From Bacillus methanolicus (GTDB lineage Bacteria; Bacillota; Bacilli; Bacillales; Cytobacillaceae): a DNA stretch of 64,000 nt. A program made the position numbers and the translations under genes. The notes beneath the pieces are model-generated. The model saw only the letters and a list, made by a program, of their open reading frames with translations. It was not told where the DNA came from and ran no database searches. Below, in pieces: positions 19,153 through 26,825 of this stretch. The stretch covers positions 43,307 to 107,306 of the forward strand of contig NZ_VTQX01000011.1 in assembly GCF_008764295.1 (NCBI RefSeq). The letters run 5' to 3'. Positions within the stretch are counted from its first letter, which is position 1, and every line of letters begins with the position of its first letter.

Positions 19153-19322
19153 GATCTATTCCTTTCTAAAAAGCTTTGTGAAACCACATTGTTGATTAAG
19201 TATTTTTTAACCATTTCGTGTGAAATCTTGGTCTATTATCTCTTTTAAGCACAGTTTAAAGAGCCAGAGAGAAAAAATGAGCAAAAAATCAAACCGATTT
19301 CTAACAATGCCTTCTTAAGAAT

Positions 19323-19362
19323 AATTCACCCAAAGTGACACAAGTGTCACTTTGGGTGAATT
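19323..19362. promoter_or_regulatory. Perfect 40-bp palindrome between tetR and the MMPL gene
   Basis: Two exact 19-base arms (AATTCACCCAAAGTGACAC and its complement) flank a central AA. The core GTGACAC-AA-GTGTCAC is shared with the two palindromes next to it. It might be an operator of the adjacent TetR protein, a transcription terminator of tetR, or both. It lies about 170 bp upstream of the MMPL start codon. Confidence 0.75.
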
Positions 19363-19364
19363 TG

Positions 19365-19386
19365 AAAGTAACACTTGTGTTACTTT
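19365..19386. promoter_or_regulatory. Second palindrome of the same family
   Basis: AAAGTAACAC-TT-GTGTTACTTT is a perfect 22-bp dyad starting 3 bp after the 40-bp palindrome. It shares the GT(G/A)ACAC...GTGT(C/T)AC core, with TT in the centre. On the plus strand it is followed by a T-run. Confidence 0.7.
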
Positions 19387-19397
19387 TTATTATCTTT

Positions 19398-19417
19398 AAA
19401 AGTAACACAAGTGTCAA
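19398..19417. promoter_or_regulatory. Third, imperfect copy abutting the tetR stop codon
   Basis: AAAGTAACAC-AA-GTGTCAAC matches the core of its two neighbours with one arm mismatched. It ends at the base before the tetR stop codon. Three tandem copies of one core argue for a protein-binding array rather than a single terminator. Confidence 0.6.
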
Positions 19418-19993
19418 CTATTGATGATTTAAAATTCCATGACAAAGAATCTCTTTTATGGATTGAACCCATTTTGATTGCGGAATATCAAAATGATTAG
19501 GGATCATAATGGATTGGAAGATAAATCCAAGAATTAATGTATCCGGTACTGATGGATTCAACTTTTGTTCTTCTCTCCCAAGATCGATAAATTCTTGGAG
19601 ATGCTGATACATCTTAAGGCGAAGGTCCTCTAACTTGAAGACATCTTCTTTCATTTTTAAATTCTCATGAATTGGAATACGCTGTCCGATTTCGATTAAT
19701 CTTGGAACAGCAGGATTTTTAAAAATAAGCTCTAATAAAAACGTTAATTTTTCGTCAAAAGATGGAAATTGCTCAACATTTTTTAATTCTGTCAGAAAAA
19801 GTTTCATTTCGTGCCGCATAAAGTTGACGATAAGTTCTTCCCGGTTATCAAAGTATTTATAAATGGCTCCTCTTGAAATATCCAATTTCTCAGCTAAAAG
19901 GCCAAAATGAAAGCCATCATAGCCTTGCTCAAGCAAAATTTGTTTTGTGGCATGGTATAAATCTTCTGTGGAGAATTTGCGGTCGCGTGCCAT
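19418..19993 (-). CDS. TetR-family repressor, neighbour of the MMPL exporter
   Basis: A 191-residue TetR protein. The N-terminal HTH is GFHFGLLAEKLDISRGAIYKYFDNREELI (residues about 22-50), followed by an all-helical ligand domain of no recognised subtype. The start follows GGGGGTGA. A 28-bp palindrome overlaps its predicted promoter, as expected for autorepression, and three other palindromes lie between it and the MMPL gene. The likely target set is itself plus the exporter. Confidence 0.88.
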   Translation of the reverse strand: MARDRKFSTEDLYHATKQILLEQGYDGFHFGLLAEKLDISRGAIYKYFDNREELIVNFMRHEMKLFLTELKNVEQFPSFDEKLTFLLELIFKNPAVPRLIEIGQRIPIHENLKMKEDVFKLEDLRLKMYQHLQEFIDLGREEQKLNPSVPDTLILGFIFQSIMIPNHFDIPQSKWVQSIKEILCHGILNHQ

Positions 19994-20027
19994 TGGGTCA
20001 CCCCCTAGCCATTATTATAATGCAAGA

Positions 20028-20055
20028 AAATAAACAATGAAATCATTGTTTATTT
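20028..20055. promoter_or_regulatory. 28-bp operator-like palindrome at the tetR promoter
   Basis: AAATAAACAATGA-AA-TCATTGTTTATTT is a perfect dyad. On the minus strand a TATAAT lies about 10 bp downstream (in TTGCATTATAATAATGG), so the dyad covers the -35 region of tetR. AATAAACA-type half-sites are common in TetR-family operators. It also lies upstream of the divergent betaine transporter gene. Confidence 0.75.
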
Positions 20056-20206
20056 CACTGCTAATACGGGTAGGTATGTTTTAAACCGATCAGATTGGTT
20101 GTGATTAACTTAAACTTTTTTTATTACGATAGTTCGGTCGCATACGAATTCATCTAGGAAAACAGGTCAAAATAAGAGGGAGATCGTATTATTTGAGGGG
20201 GCTTAC

Positions 20207-21760
20207 ATGAATAAACAAATGTGGAAAAACCCTGTATTTTCCGTTTCGGCAGCAATTATTTTAATTCTCGTGATTATTGGGGCGATTGCGCCTGGAAAAT
20301 TCGGTGCTGTTGCTGGGAGATTGTTCAATTTTACGACTGTTAATTTTGGCTGGTTCTATCTTCTTGCTGTCTTTATTATCATCGTTTTCTTAATAGGGCT
20401 GGCTTTTAGTAAGTATGGAGCGATCCGTTTAGGCGGAGAAGAAGAACGCCCGGAATTTCCATTCTTTACATGGATTGGAATGTTGTTCTCTGCTGGGTTT
20501 GGGGCAGGATTAGTCTTTTGGGGAGTAGCTGAGCCGATGAGCCATTTTTTCTCGACTCCTTTTGAAGGGGTGCAGCCTCAGACAGAAGAGGCTGCGAGAA
20601 TTGCGATGGGCTATTCTTTTTTTCACTGGGGAATCAGTCAATGGTCGGTATTTGCCATCGTAGGGCTTGTGATAGGCTTTCTTCAGTTTCGCAAAAATAA
20701 AGATGGACTTGTTTCTACTGCTCTTGAACCCGTCGTCGGGGAGAAGCCAATTGTAAAAAGTTCAATCGATACCCTATCTGTAATTGCGACAGTAATGGGG
20801 ATCGCTACTTCGTTAGGTTTAGGTGTTTTGCAAATGGCAGGGGGGCTCCATAGTGTATGGGGAACGGGCAATTCGTTTCTAATTCAGCTCATCATTATTT
20901 TTATTATCTTTATTGCTTATATGTTTTCCTCCACAACTGGGTTGGATAAAGGTATTCGTTTTTTGAGTAATTTAAATTTAGGCATTGCGATCCTGCTTCT
21001 TGTATTTGTTTTAATTGCCGGTCCGACCTTGATGATTTTAGAAAGCTTCACATTAGCCATTGGTGATTATTTTGCCAATTTTATTCAGTATAGTTTACGA
21101 CTACAGCCTTATCAAGGTGGAACATGGGTCCGTGATTGGACGATTTTCTATTGGGCATGGGCGATTGCTTGGTCGCCATATGTGGGAGCATTTGTTGCAC
21201 GCGTCTCTAGGGGGAGAACCATTCGCGAATATATTATGGGGGTAATGATCATTCCTCCGTTAATCGCCTGTTTATGGATCGCTGCTTTTGGAGGAACCGC
21301 TTTATGGAATGATTTAAATCATCATGCTGGAATTGCAGAAGCTGTAGATGCAGATATTACAAGTGCGCTGTTTATGACATTCAATCAGCTGCCTTTATCA
21401 ACCATCATGTCAGTTCTGTCGATTTTGCTAATCTTAACCTTCTTAGTCACATCGGCGGATTCCGCGACCTATATATTATCAAGCATGACGACCTTTGGCA
21501 GTTTGCACCCGCCGCAGTTGGCGAAATTTGTTTGGGGATTTTTGATGTCTGCTATTGCTACCGCTTTGCTCTATGCAGGGGGGCTTGAAGCGTTGCAAAC
21601 GGCTTCCTTAATTGCTGCACTTCCTTTTACGTTTTTGTTATTAATGTTGACAATAGCGATTGTGAAGCTGCTTAAACATGAACCGTTGCCAATTCGTAAA
21701 GCAGATTTACGACGTTTTCGACGTCTAGAGAAGGCGGCAAATAAGAAGAATAAGGGATAG
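20207..21760 (+). CDS. BCCT-family glycine betaine/choline transporter (OpuD-like)
   Basis: A 517-residue carrier with 12 membrane helices. Family marks are SAGFGAGLVFWGVAEPMSHF (the substrate-binding fourth helix region), WGISQWSVFAI and FYWAWAIAWSPYVGAFVARVSRGRTIREYI, the highly conserved BCCT motif. Such proteins import betaine-type osmoprotectants with sodium. The start follows GAGGGGG. A TTGTGA-N17-TATTAC promoter-like pair lies upstream in 20099-20130. OpuD is the closest B. subtilis family member; BetL is the other possible name. Confidence 0.9.
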   Translation: MNKQMWKNPVFSVSAAIILILVIIGAIAPGKFGAVAGRLFNFTTVNFGWFYLLAVFIIIVFLIGLAFSKYGAIRLGGEEERPEFPFFTWIGMLFSAGFGAGLVFWGVAEPMSHFFSTPFEGVQPQTEEAARIAMGYSFFHWGISQWSVFAIVGLVIGFLQFRKNKDGLVSTALEPVVGEKPIVKSSIDTLSVIATVMGIATSLGLGVLQMAGGLHSVWGTGNSFLIQLIIIFIIFIAYMFSSTTGLDKGIRFLSNLNLGIAILLLVFVLIAGPTLMILESFTLAIGDYFANFIQYSLRLQPYQGGTWVRDWTIFYWAWAIAWSPYVGAFVARVSRGRTIREYIMGVMIIPPLIACLWIAAFGGTALWNDLNHHAGIAEAVDADITSALFMTFNQLPLSTIMSVLSILLILTFLVTSADSATYILSSMTTFGSLHPPQLAKFVWGFLMSAIATALLYAGGLEALQTASLIAALPFTFLLLMLTIAIVKLLKHEPLPIRKADLRRFRRLEKAANKKNKG

Positions 21761-21827
21761 AGCTTAAAGAAGCATCTCCAGCCTAACATTCAGAATGAAT
21801 CAGCGAAAAAAATGTGGCAGATACTTA

Positions 21828-21876
21828 AAAAGCTATGTGAAAAGTCGTTATAAACGGCTCTACGCATAGCTTTTTT
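21828..21876. terminator. Terminator between betaine carrier and MFS gene
   Basis: AAAGCTATG pairs with CATAGCTTT and is followed by a T6 run (21871-21876); an inner GTCGTT/AACGGC stem extends it. A-rich sequence on the other side lets it work for both convergent genes. Confidence 0.85.
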
Positions 21877-21878
21877 GA

Positions 21879-23060
21879 TTATCCCTGTTCTTCCATAATG
21901 ATGCTCTTTTGTTTGCTTGTGTAGATGAAAAACATAAAGAGTGCGATGACAGATAAACCAATGCCGATCACATAGGGAAGTCCGATAGAGATCGAAAAGA
22001 GCCATCCACCTAAGGGGGGACCAATGATTCTGTCAAGAGAATCAAAAGAGGAAAGCATCCCGGTTGTGCTCCCGTGACCAGTATTTGATTTCTTCGTAAG
22101 CAGAGAAGATACTCCAGGTCGGATTAACCCATTCCCAATTCCAAAAATGGTCAAATAAAGAGCGGCTGTCCAAAACGAATTGGACAGGAGAATAAGGCCA
22201 AAGCCAATTCCAGAAATGATAATTCCCAGTTGGATGACGAATCCTTCTCCGAATTTTTTCGTCATCTTTCCAATTAATCCACCTTGGACAAATGCTTGGG
22301 CAAGTCCCATAATCATGAAAATATAGCCAAGCTTTACAGCGTCTAAGTCAGCTTTTTGTGCTGCGAAATAGGCAAAAGTTGCCTCTAATCCTGCAAGTGA
22401 GATAGAGACAAAAAGTTGTAAATAGAAGAGCGTGGACACAGGGCTCTTAATCGCTTCTTTCCATGGACCTTTTCGCTTTGAGGTCATCTTGCGATTCTCA
22501 ATAGTCAGTGATTCTTTCAAGACAAAGATGACCAAAAAGAAAGTAAAGAGCGAAGAGGCAGCAGCGATAAAAAACGGGAGACTTAAGGCAATTTCAGAAA
22601 AGATGCCGCCGATAGCAGGTCCAAAAATGAACCCAAGTCCAGTAGCTGCCCCGATGATTCCCATTCCTTTTCCTCTATCCTCTTCAGTTGTAATATCCGC
22701 TACATACGCCATGACAGTTGGCATATTAGCCGAAGATAGAAAACCGCCAAGGATTCTAGCTAAGAAAAGCATCCAAAGCTGTTCGGAAAGAGCCATTAGA
22801 AAAAAAGAAATGGATAAACCTAATATGCCAATCATGATGACTGGTTTACGACCGATACGATCGGAGAGACGTCCCCACATCGGTGCAAATAGAAGTTGCA
22901 TAATGGAGTAGACAGCCATCAATAAACCTAGTTCAGTGGGCGATGCCCCGATATTCTCCGCATAAAAAGGTAGCACGGGAATAATTATGCCAAATCCGAC
23001 CATGACAAGGAACATAACGATAAATAAAATAGGCAATGATTTTTTTGATTCCAAATTCAT
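21879..23060 (-). CDS. MFS multidrug-type exporter (DHA1 family)
   Basis: A 393-residue, 12-helix major facilitator. The DHA1 motif-A is GRLSDRIGRKPVIM after helix 2, and helix 5 carries the antiporter motif GAATGLGFIFGPAIGG. These place it with Bmr/NorA/TetA-like drug:proton antiporters; the substrate cannot be told. ATG 23060 has GGAG five bases upstream; a GTG two codons earlier overlaps that site. A large inverted repeat with a T-rich arm lies about 190 bp upstream and may affect its expression. Confidence 0.88.
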   Translation of the reverse strand: MNLESKKSLPILFIVMFLVMVGFGIIIPVLPFYAENIGASPTELGLLMAVYSIMQLLFAPMWGRLSDRIGRKPVIMIGILGLSISFFLMALSEQLWMLFLARILGGFLSSANMPTVMAYVADITTEEDRGKGMGIIGAATGLGFIFGPAIGGIFSEIALSLPFFIAAASSLFTFFLVIFVLKESLTIENRKMTSKRKGPWKEAIKSPVSTLFYLQLFVSISLAGLEATFAYFAAQKADLDAVKLGYIFMIMGLAQAFVQGGLIGKMTKKFGEGFVIQLGIIISGIGFGLILLSNSFWTAALYLTIFGIGNGLIRPGVSSLLTKKSNTGHGSTTGMLSSFDSLDRIIGPPLGGWLFSISIGLPYVIGIGLSVIALFMFFIYTSKQKSIIMEEQG

Positions 23061-23827
23061 TTTCACTCCGAGCTTTCTGTTTTCAATCGAACATTGTTAG
23101 TGCCAGTAATTTTAAATAAACCATCTTACAATCATAAATTATACCATTGTAAAGGTGGAAAAAAGAAATTCAATTGTGAATACTTTTGAGGTGCCGAGAA
23201 AAGAGAAACCATTCTGAGCAAGGTGTTACTTGAATTTAGTTTATAGACGGCAAAAAAAAGGGGGGTGAAAAACCCTTGGATAAATAAAAATAATCATTTT
23301 GCAAAAATGGGTTTTCGTTTGCTGAACATCGTCCCCCTTTAGCTTTGCCGTTGCCTATTTTCCTTAGGAAAATGGTTATATATTTGCGTTAAGGAAGGAT
23401 ATTGTCAGTATCACTTTAATTAATTTCCTATCGGTACAATGTACAAAAAGTGAAAATCATAAAAAATAATACGAGCTATATTTAGGGGATTTTATAGGAG
23501 GGGTAAATATTTTCGTCGCAGGGTCAATTGAAAGGGGATTGGTCGCCTGCAAAAAAGTATGGGATTGGAAATACATTGATACAAAAATGGGCAAGTTCAG
23601 TTTGGAAATGTGCTTAAAATCAGTTGGTTGGAGCGGAACATACCTGATTCCTAGGAAAAATAGCGTTAACACCGAGACAAGGAGGAGCGCTAGCGACAAG
23701 AAGGCTTCCTTGAAAGCAATAAAGTTATGGCGATTCCAACATGACAAAAGACATCGTCTCCCGATGCCTTTTGATGACAAGCTGGAAGCACGACGATTAC
23801 TGTGCTCCCCAAAATCAGCTGTATATT
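23061..23827. other. Gap of about 770 bp with a large inverted repeat and no convincing gene
   Basis: An imperfect 105-bp inverted repeat spans 23247-23351 (ACGGCAAA...AGGGGGG against CCCCCTTT...TTTGCCGT, with an inner GAAAAACCC/GGGTTTTC). A smaller dyad ATTTTCC-TTA-GGAAAAT follows at 23357-23373. On the minus strand the long repeat ends in C6T8, so it resembles a terminator or attenuator before the MFS gene. An open frame covers about 23500-23949 on the plus strand but matches nothing I know and runs over a more convincing small gene. Confidence 0.5.
23746..23772. terminator. Terminator of the small-gene pair; also a dispersed hairpin repeat
   Basis: AAAAGACATCG and CGATGCCTTTT form an 11-bp stem (one G-T pair) around TCTCC. 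It lies about 55 bp after the stop of the 50-residue gene on the minus strand, with T4 built into its arms. The same hairpin plus about 40 bp of flank recurs at 63764-63842. Confidence 0.7.
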
Positions 23828-23980
23828 TTACACTACCTTTTGACTGTTCTGGACTTTTCGAAGCAGTTCATCAGCACGCTCTCCTGCTACCTCGGCAAAG
23901 TTCTCATAAATTTGATCCCGTAATATATCTAATTCAACGATTTTTTTAGCTAAGTCAATGACATCTTCTTTATTGGCCAT
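23828..23980 (-). CDS. Small conserved-looking protein, 50 residues (second gene of the micro-operon)
   Basis: Reading the minus strand gives MANKEDVIDLAKKIVELDIL then RDQIYENFAEVAGERADELL and a short basic tail. It is amphipathic, highly charged, probably helical, with no signal peptide. Its ATG lies inside the last codons of the upstream 57-residue gene (overlap 11 bp), so it is translationally coupled. I cannot assign a function. Position, next to and divergent from tnrA, matches the TnrA-controlled ykzB-ykoL pair of B. subtilis, which is a positional comparison only. Confidence 0.65.
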   Translation of the reverse strand: MANKEDVIDLAKKIVELDILRDQIYENFAEVAGERADELLRKVQNSQKVV

Positions 23981-24143
23981 TTTTGGTTACTCCCTTCATT
24001 TTATTGACTAATTTTTTATATTCAGCTTCAAGCTCTGTTAATGTTAATAATTGAAGTTCCTCTTGCTTGAAAGCTCCGATTCTCGTTAACGCTGAAATCA
24101 CATACTCTCTTCTCTTACGTACCGCATTTCTCAGCATTGGCAT
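23970..24143 (-). CDS. Small basic FbpA-like protein, 57 residues (first gene of the micro-operon)
   Basis: The protein begins MPMLRNAVRKRREYVISALT and contains QLLTLTELEAEYKKLVNKMK. The pattern of a basic N-terminal helix followed by L(Y/T)ELTLSELE-like sequence resembles the Fur-regulated basic protein A family. AGGGTGAGC lies 8 bases before ATG 24143. I see no Fur box upstream; instead a perfect TnrA box sits 50 bp before the predicted start site, so nitrogen control is more likely than iron control here. Too short to call from length alone; the coding case rests on ribosome site, coupling and promoter. Confidence 0.65.
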   Translation of the reverse strand: MPMLRNAVRKRREYVISALTRIGAFKQEELQLLTLTELEAEYKKLVNKMKGVTKNGQ

Positions 24144-24222
24144 GAGCGCTCACCCTTCACTTGTTTTTCCGCTGGCTTTCTCAATTTCCCCTTTTTCATC
24201 CTCTTTTTTTCTATATAGAAAC

Positions 24223-24228
24223 ATTGTA
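24223..24228 (-). promoter_or_regulatory. -10 element of the micro-operon
   Basis: On the minus strand the hexamer is TACAAT, predicting a start site near 24216 and a leader of about 73 nt. No good -35 is present, as expected for an activator-dependent promoter; the TnrA box at 24258-24274 is centred 50 bp upstream of the start site. Confidence 0.6.
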
Positions 24229-24257
24229 TGGAGGTTTGCGTATTAAATCACCTAGTT

Positions 24258-24274
24258 TGTTAAAAAAACTTACA
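24258..24274. promoter_or_regulatory. TnrA/GlnR box facing the micro-operon
   Basis: TGTTAAAAAAACTTACA is an exact match to TGTNA-N7-TNACA. Its centre (24266) is about -50 relative to the predicted start site of the minus-strand small genes, the position at which TnrA is known to activate. Confidence 0.85.
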
Positions 24275-24289
24275 ATGTTTTTATTTTTA

Positions 24290-24306
24290 TGTAAGAAAAT
24301 CTAACA
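24290..24306. promoter_or_regulatory. TnrA/GlnR box facing tnrA
   Basis: TGTAAGAAAATCTAACA is a second exact match to TGTNA-N7-TNACA, 32 bp (about three helical turns) from the first. Its centre (24298) is about -50 relative to the tnrA start site predicted from TATAAT at 24336-24341, suggesting positive autoregulation. Confidence 0.85.
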
Positions 24307-24335
24307 AAAGACTAAAGATTTTTCGAAATCCGGTA

Positions 24336-24341
24336 TATAAT
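24336..24341 (+). promoter_or_regulatory. -10 element of tnrA
   Basis: A consensus TATAAT predicts a start site near 24348, 22 nt before the start codon. The -35 position (TAAAGA) is poor, fitting activation by TnrA. Confidence 0.65.
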
Positions 24342-24369
24342 TGGAATAAACAATTTGAGGGGTGAAGGG

Positions 24370-24702
24370 ATGAAAGAGGACCCTTTATATAAGAATAGGA
24401 AGGTTATTACAATCGGTGTTGTTAGTGAGTTGACAGGTTTATCGGAAAGGCAAATCAGATATTACGAAGAAAGGAAGCTCATCTTTCCTGAAAGAACTGA
24501 ACGAGGAAATCGCAAATATTCTTTTGCGGATGTGGAGCGATTAATTGATATTGCGAACAAGAGAGATGAAGGTGTACGGACTTATGAAATTAGACAGGAG
24601 ATGCTGAAAAATAAGAAAAAGGAGGATGATGCAAAAATTCGTAACCAAATGCTGCGAGGGCAAATCAATGCAAGATTCGGAGTTCAGAAAGGGAAAAATT
24701 AG
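24370..24702 (+). CDS. tnrA: TnrA, global nitrogen regulator
   Basis: A 110-residue MerR-family regulator nearly collinear with B. subtilis TnrA: VITIGVVSELTGLSERQIRY then YEERKLIFPERTERGNRKYSFADVERLIDIANK. The C-terminus RNQMLRGQINARFG is the segment that binds feedback-inhibited glutamine synthetase; GlnR has a different tail. TnrA turns on nitrogen-scavenging genes and represses glnA under nitrogen limitation. ATG 24370 follows GAGGGG; an in-frame start five codons earlier overlaps that site. Two TnrA boxes lie in its promoter. Confidence 0.93.
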   Translation: MKEDPLYKNRKVITIGVVSELTGLSERQIRYYEERKLIFPERTERGNRKYSFADVERLIDIANKRDEGVRTYEIRQEMLKNKKKEDDAKIRNQMLRGQINARFGVQKGKN

Positions 24703-24724
24703 TTTCTAAGGGAGAGGTGCTGAG

Positions 24725-24763
24725 GTGAAAGAGGAAAGGGTAATTCGCTTGAAGTGGATGTAA
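24725..24763 (+). CDS. Possible 12-residue leader peptide before the ABC exporter
   Basis: GTG 24725 follows GGGAGAGG by 7 bases and opens a 12-codon frame, MKEERVIRLKWM, ending TAA 24761-24763. Its stop codon lies inside a perfect 9-bp hairpin, GATGTAAAG-TTT-CTTTACATC (24757-24777). About 180 nt on is a terminator-like stem, then the exporter. That is the layout of ribosome-mediated attenuation, as reported for the bmrB leader of bmrCD in B. subtilis. The peptide itself is not one I know, so this is inference from layout. Confidence 0.4.
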   Translation: MKEERVIRLKWM

Positions 24764-24939
24764 AGTTTCTTTACATCTGTGGAGTTAGTGATAAGATATC
24801 GAGCTCGAATTTCTTTGAATCGGGTTGCGGGATGTTAGTGGATTATTGGCGTGAATTTTCACCGCTTCTGTACGTTTATTGTTGCATATGTTTTTTCCTT
24901 TGTACTGATTTAAGAACAATCATTATACGCTCCTCTTGT

Positions 24940-24973
24940 GCTTTTCTCTTCATAAAGGGAGAGCTCTTTTTTT
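24940..24973 (+). terminator. Terminator-like stem in the ABC exporter leader
   Basis: GCTTTTCTC can pair with GGGAGAGC through several G-U pairs, followed by CTTTTTTTC. It lies about 130 bp upstream of the exporter start codon, where an attenuator would act. The stem is only moderately stable. No gene besides the possible leader peptide is seen in 24703-25103. Confidence 0.45.
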
Positions 24974-25103
24974 CTTTCATAAAATTTAGGGAATCGAAGG
25001 GTATCGAAAATAATGAATTTTTGGTAAAATTGGTAAATCGAAGATGCTAGCGGATTCCTTTTATTGGGTTTCTTTTACAGCGAGAATGTACGGGGGAAGA
25101 CAG

Positions 25104-26825
25104 ATGAAGTTATTGTTTAAATTTATTCAACCATACAAATTAGCGATGTGGATTGCCCTTTTTTTTACTATCCTTGAGCTTGCGGTAGAATTGTACCAGC
25201 CTGTTATTATGGCCATTATCATTGATGATGGAATTGTCGCTGGGGACCTCAGCATCGTCTATTTATGGGGAAGTGTATTGCTTGGGACCTCTTTGCTAGC
25301 CTTTATTGGCGGTATTGTTAATTCTTTTTATGCGGCGCAGGTCAGTCAAGGAGCGGGATATGGTATACGTAAGGAGCTTTTTCAAAAGGTGCAGGAATTT
25401 GCGTTTCAGCAATTTCAAAAATTCCCAACGTCTTCACTGATTACAAGATTAACGAATGATGTTACGCAAATTCAAAACTTTATTTTTATGGGTCTAAGAA
25501 TTGCGCTGAGAGCTCCTTTGTTTATCATCGGCGGCATCATTATGGCTTATATGGTGAATGTAAAGCTTGCTCATATTTTGCTCATAACTGTACCGGTTTT
25601 GTTGTTGATTACGCTTTGGTTATTGAAAAAGGGTGTTGTGCTATTTCAACGTGTTCAAAGGAAACTAGATTCATTGAATCGTGTCATTCGTGAGAATTTA
25701 TTAGGGATTCGTCTCGTAAAAGCGTTTACTAGAGAAACATATGAAGAGAAGCGCTTTAAGAAAGTGAATTCCTCTTTAATGGGGGACAATAAAAAAGCAT
25801 TGCGGATAATGGAGCTAACGATGCCGATTTTGATGCTGGGAATGAATGGGGCGATGCTTCTCATTCTCTGGATTGGCCATAAAGAGCTGGGGATTGGTAC
25901 TGCACAAGCGGGGGAATTGGTTGCCATTATTAATTATGCTACGCGAATTATGTTTTCCTTTACGGTGTTTTCTTTTTTAATGATGAATTACTCTCGGGCA
26001 AAAGCCTCCACATCAAGGATCACGGATGTTCTTGAAGAAGAAACAGAGAAAGGGAAGCATCAGTCTGCTGTTTGTAAGAGGATTGCTGGCCAGATTGATT
26101 TTGATAACGTCTCTTTTCGCTACCAAGATGATTTCGTGTTAAAGGGGCTTTCGTATTCAGTCAAAGCTGGTGAAACAATAGGAATTCTTGGCGAAACAGG
26201 CTCGGGAAAATCGTCGCTGTTTCAGTTGATTCCACGATTATATGAGGTTTCAGCAGGAAGAATTTACATAGATCAAAAAGATATACAATCGCTGAATATA
26301 GAAAATCTTCGTCAACAAATTGGTTTAGTTCCTCAAGAAGCCCATTTGTTTTCCGGAACGATTATGGAGAACATTCGGTGGGGAAAAGAGGATGCTAGTT
26401 TAGAAGAAGTGATGGAAGCGGCGAAAAAGGCGGAAATTCACGAATTTATTATGGGGTTGCCAAAGGGCTATGATACTTTTATCGGTCAACGAGGAGTTAA
26501 TTTTTCAGGCGGGCAGAAACAAAGGCTTTCGATCGCGAGGGCTCTTGTTAGAAAACCAAGCATTTTGTTGTTAGATGATAGTACAAGTGCGTTGGATGCG
26601 CGAACGGAAGCGAGCATTCTTAGCACGTTAAAAAAACAGTCATGTACCATTCTTCTAATTGCTCAAAAAATTAGTTCTGTAAAGGAAGCGGATTCGATTT
26701 TCCTCATTCATGAAGGAGAGCTTGTGGCAAAGGGAAGTCATCACGATCTTTTAAGAGAAAGCAGCTACTATCAAAAGATTTATTCATCACAGTCAGAAGG
26801 AAAGGAGGCTGGTTGTGTTGGGTAA
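25104..26825 (+). CDS. ABC exporter half, ATP-binding/permease (YfiB-like)
   Basis: A 573-residue half-transporter with six membrane helices (residues about 15-315) and one ATPase domain. Walker A is GETGSGKSS, the signature is NFSGGQKQR and Walker B reads ILLLDDSTSALD, so the usual catalytic glutamate after Walker B is aspartate-serine. That makes a degenerate site, as in heterodimeric exporters. ATG 25104 follows GGGGGAAG. It overlaps the next gene, and the two together match the YfiB/YfiC type of multidrug exporter. Confidence 0.88.
   Translation: MKLLFKFIQPYKLAMWIALFFTILELAVELYQPVIMAIIIDDGIVAGDLSIVYLWGSVLLGTSLLAFIGGIVNSFYAAQVSQGAGYGIRKELFQKVQEFAFQQFQKFPTSSLITRLTNDVTQIQNFIFMGLRIALRAPLFIIGGIIMAYMVNVKLAHILLITVPVLLLITLWLLKKGVVLFQRVQRKLDSLNRVIRENLLGIRLVKAFTRETYEEKRFKKVNSSLMGDNKKALRIMELTMPILMLGMNGAMLLILWIGHKELGIGTAQAGELVAIINYATRIMFSFTVFSFLMMNYSRAKASTSRITDVLEEETEKGKHQSAVCKRIAGQIDFDNVSFRYQDDFVLKGLSYSVKAGETIGILGETGSGKSSLFQLIPRLYEVSAGRIYIDQKDIQSLNIENLRQQIGLVPQEAHLFSGTIMENIRWGKEDASLEEVMEAAKKAEIHEFIMGLPKGYDTFIGQRGVNFSGGQKQRLSIARALVRKPSILLLDDSTSALDARTEASILSTLKKQSCTILLIAQKISSVKEADSIFLIHEGELVAKGSHHDLLRESSYYQKIYSSQSEGKEAGCVG

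Noticed and set aside
23539..23949. 136-codon plus-strand open frame between the MFS gene and tnrA
   Set aside because: No recognisable family, weak start, and it runs over the coupled small-gene pair on the other strand, which has a ribosome site, promoter and TnrA box.
24144..24354. Fur box expected from the FbpA-like protein
   Set aside because: No GATAAT-type Fur dyad is visible; TnrA boxes explain the region better.
24754..25050. 98-codon plus-strand frame in the ABC exporter leader
   Set aside because: No ribosome site, odd composition (cysteine- and phenylalanine-rich) and an end inside the exporter leader. Treated as chance.
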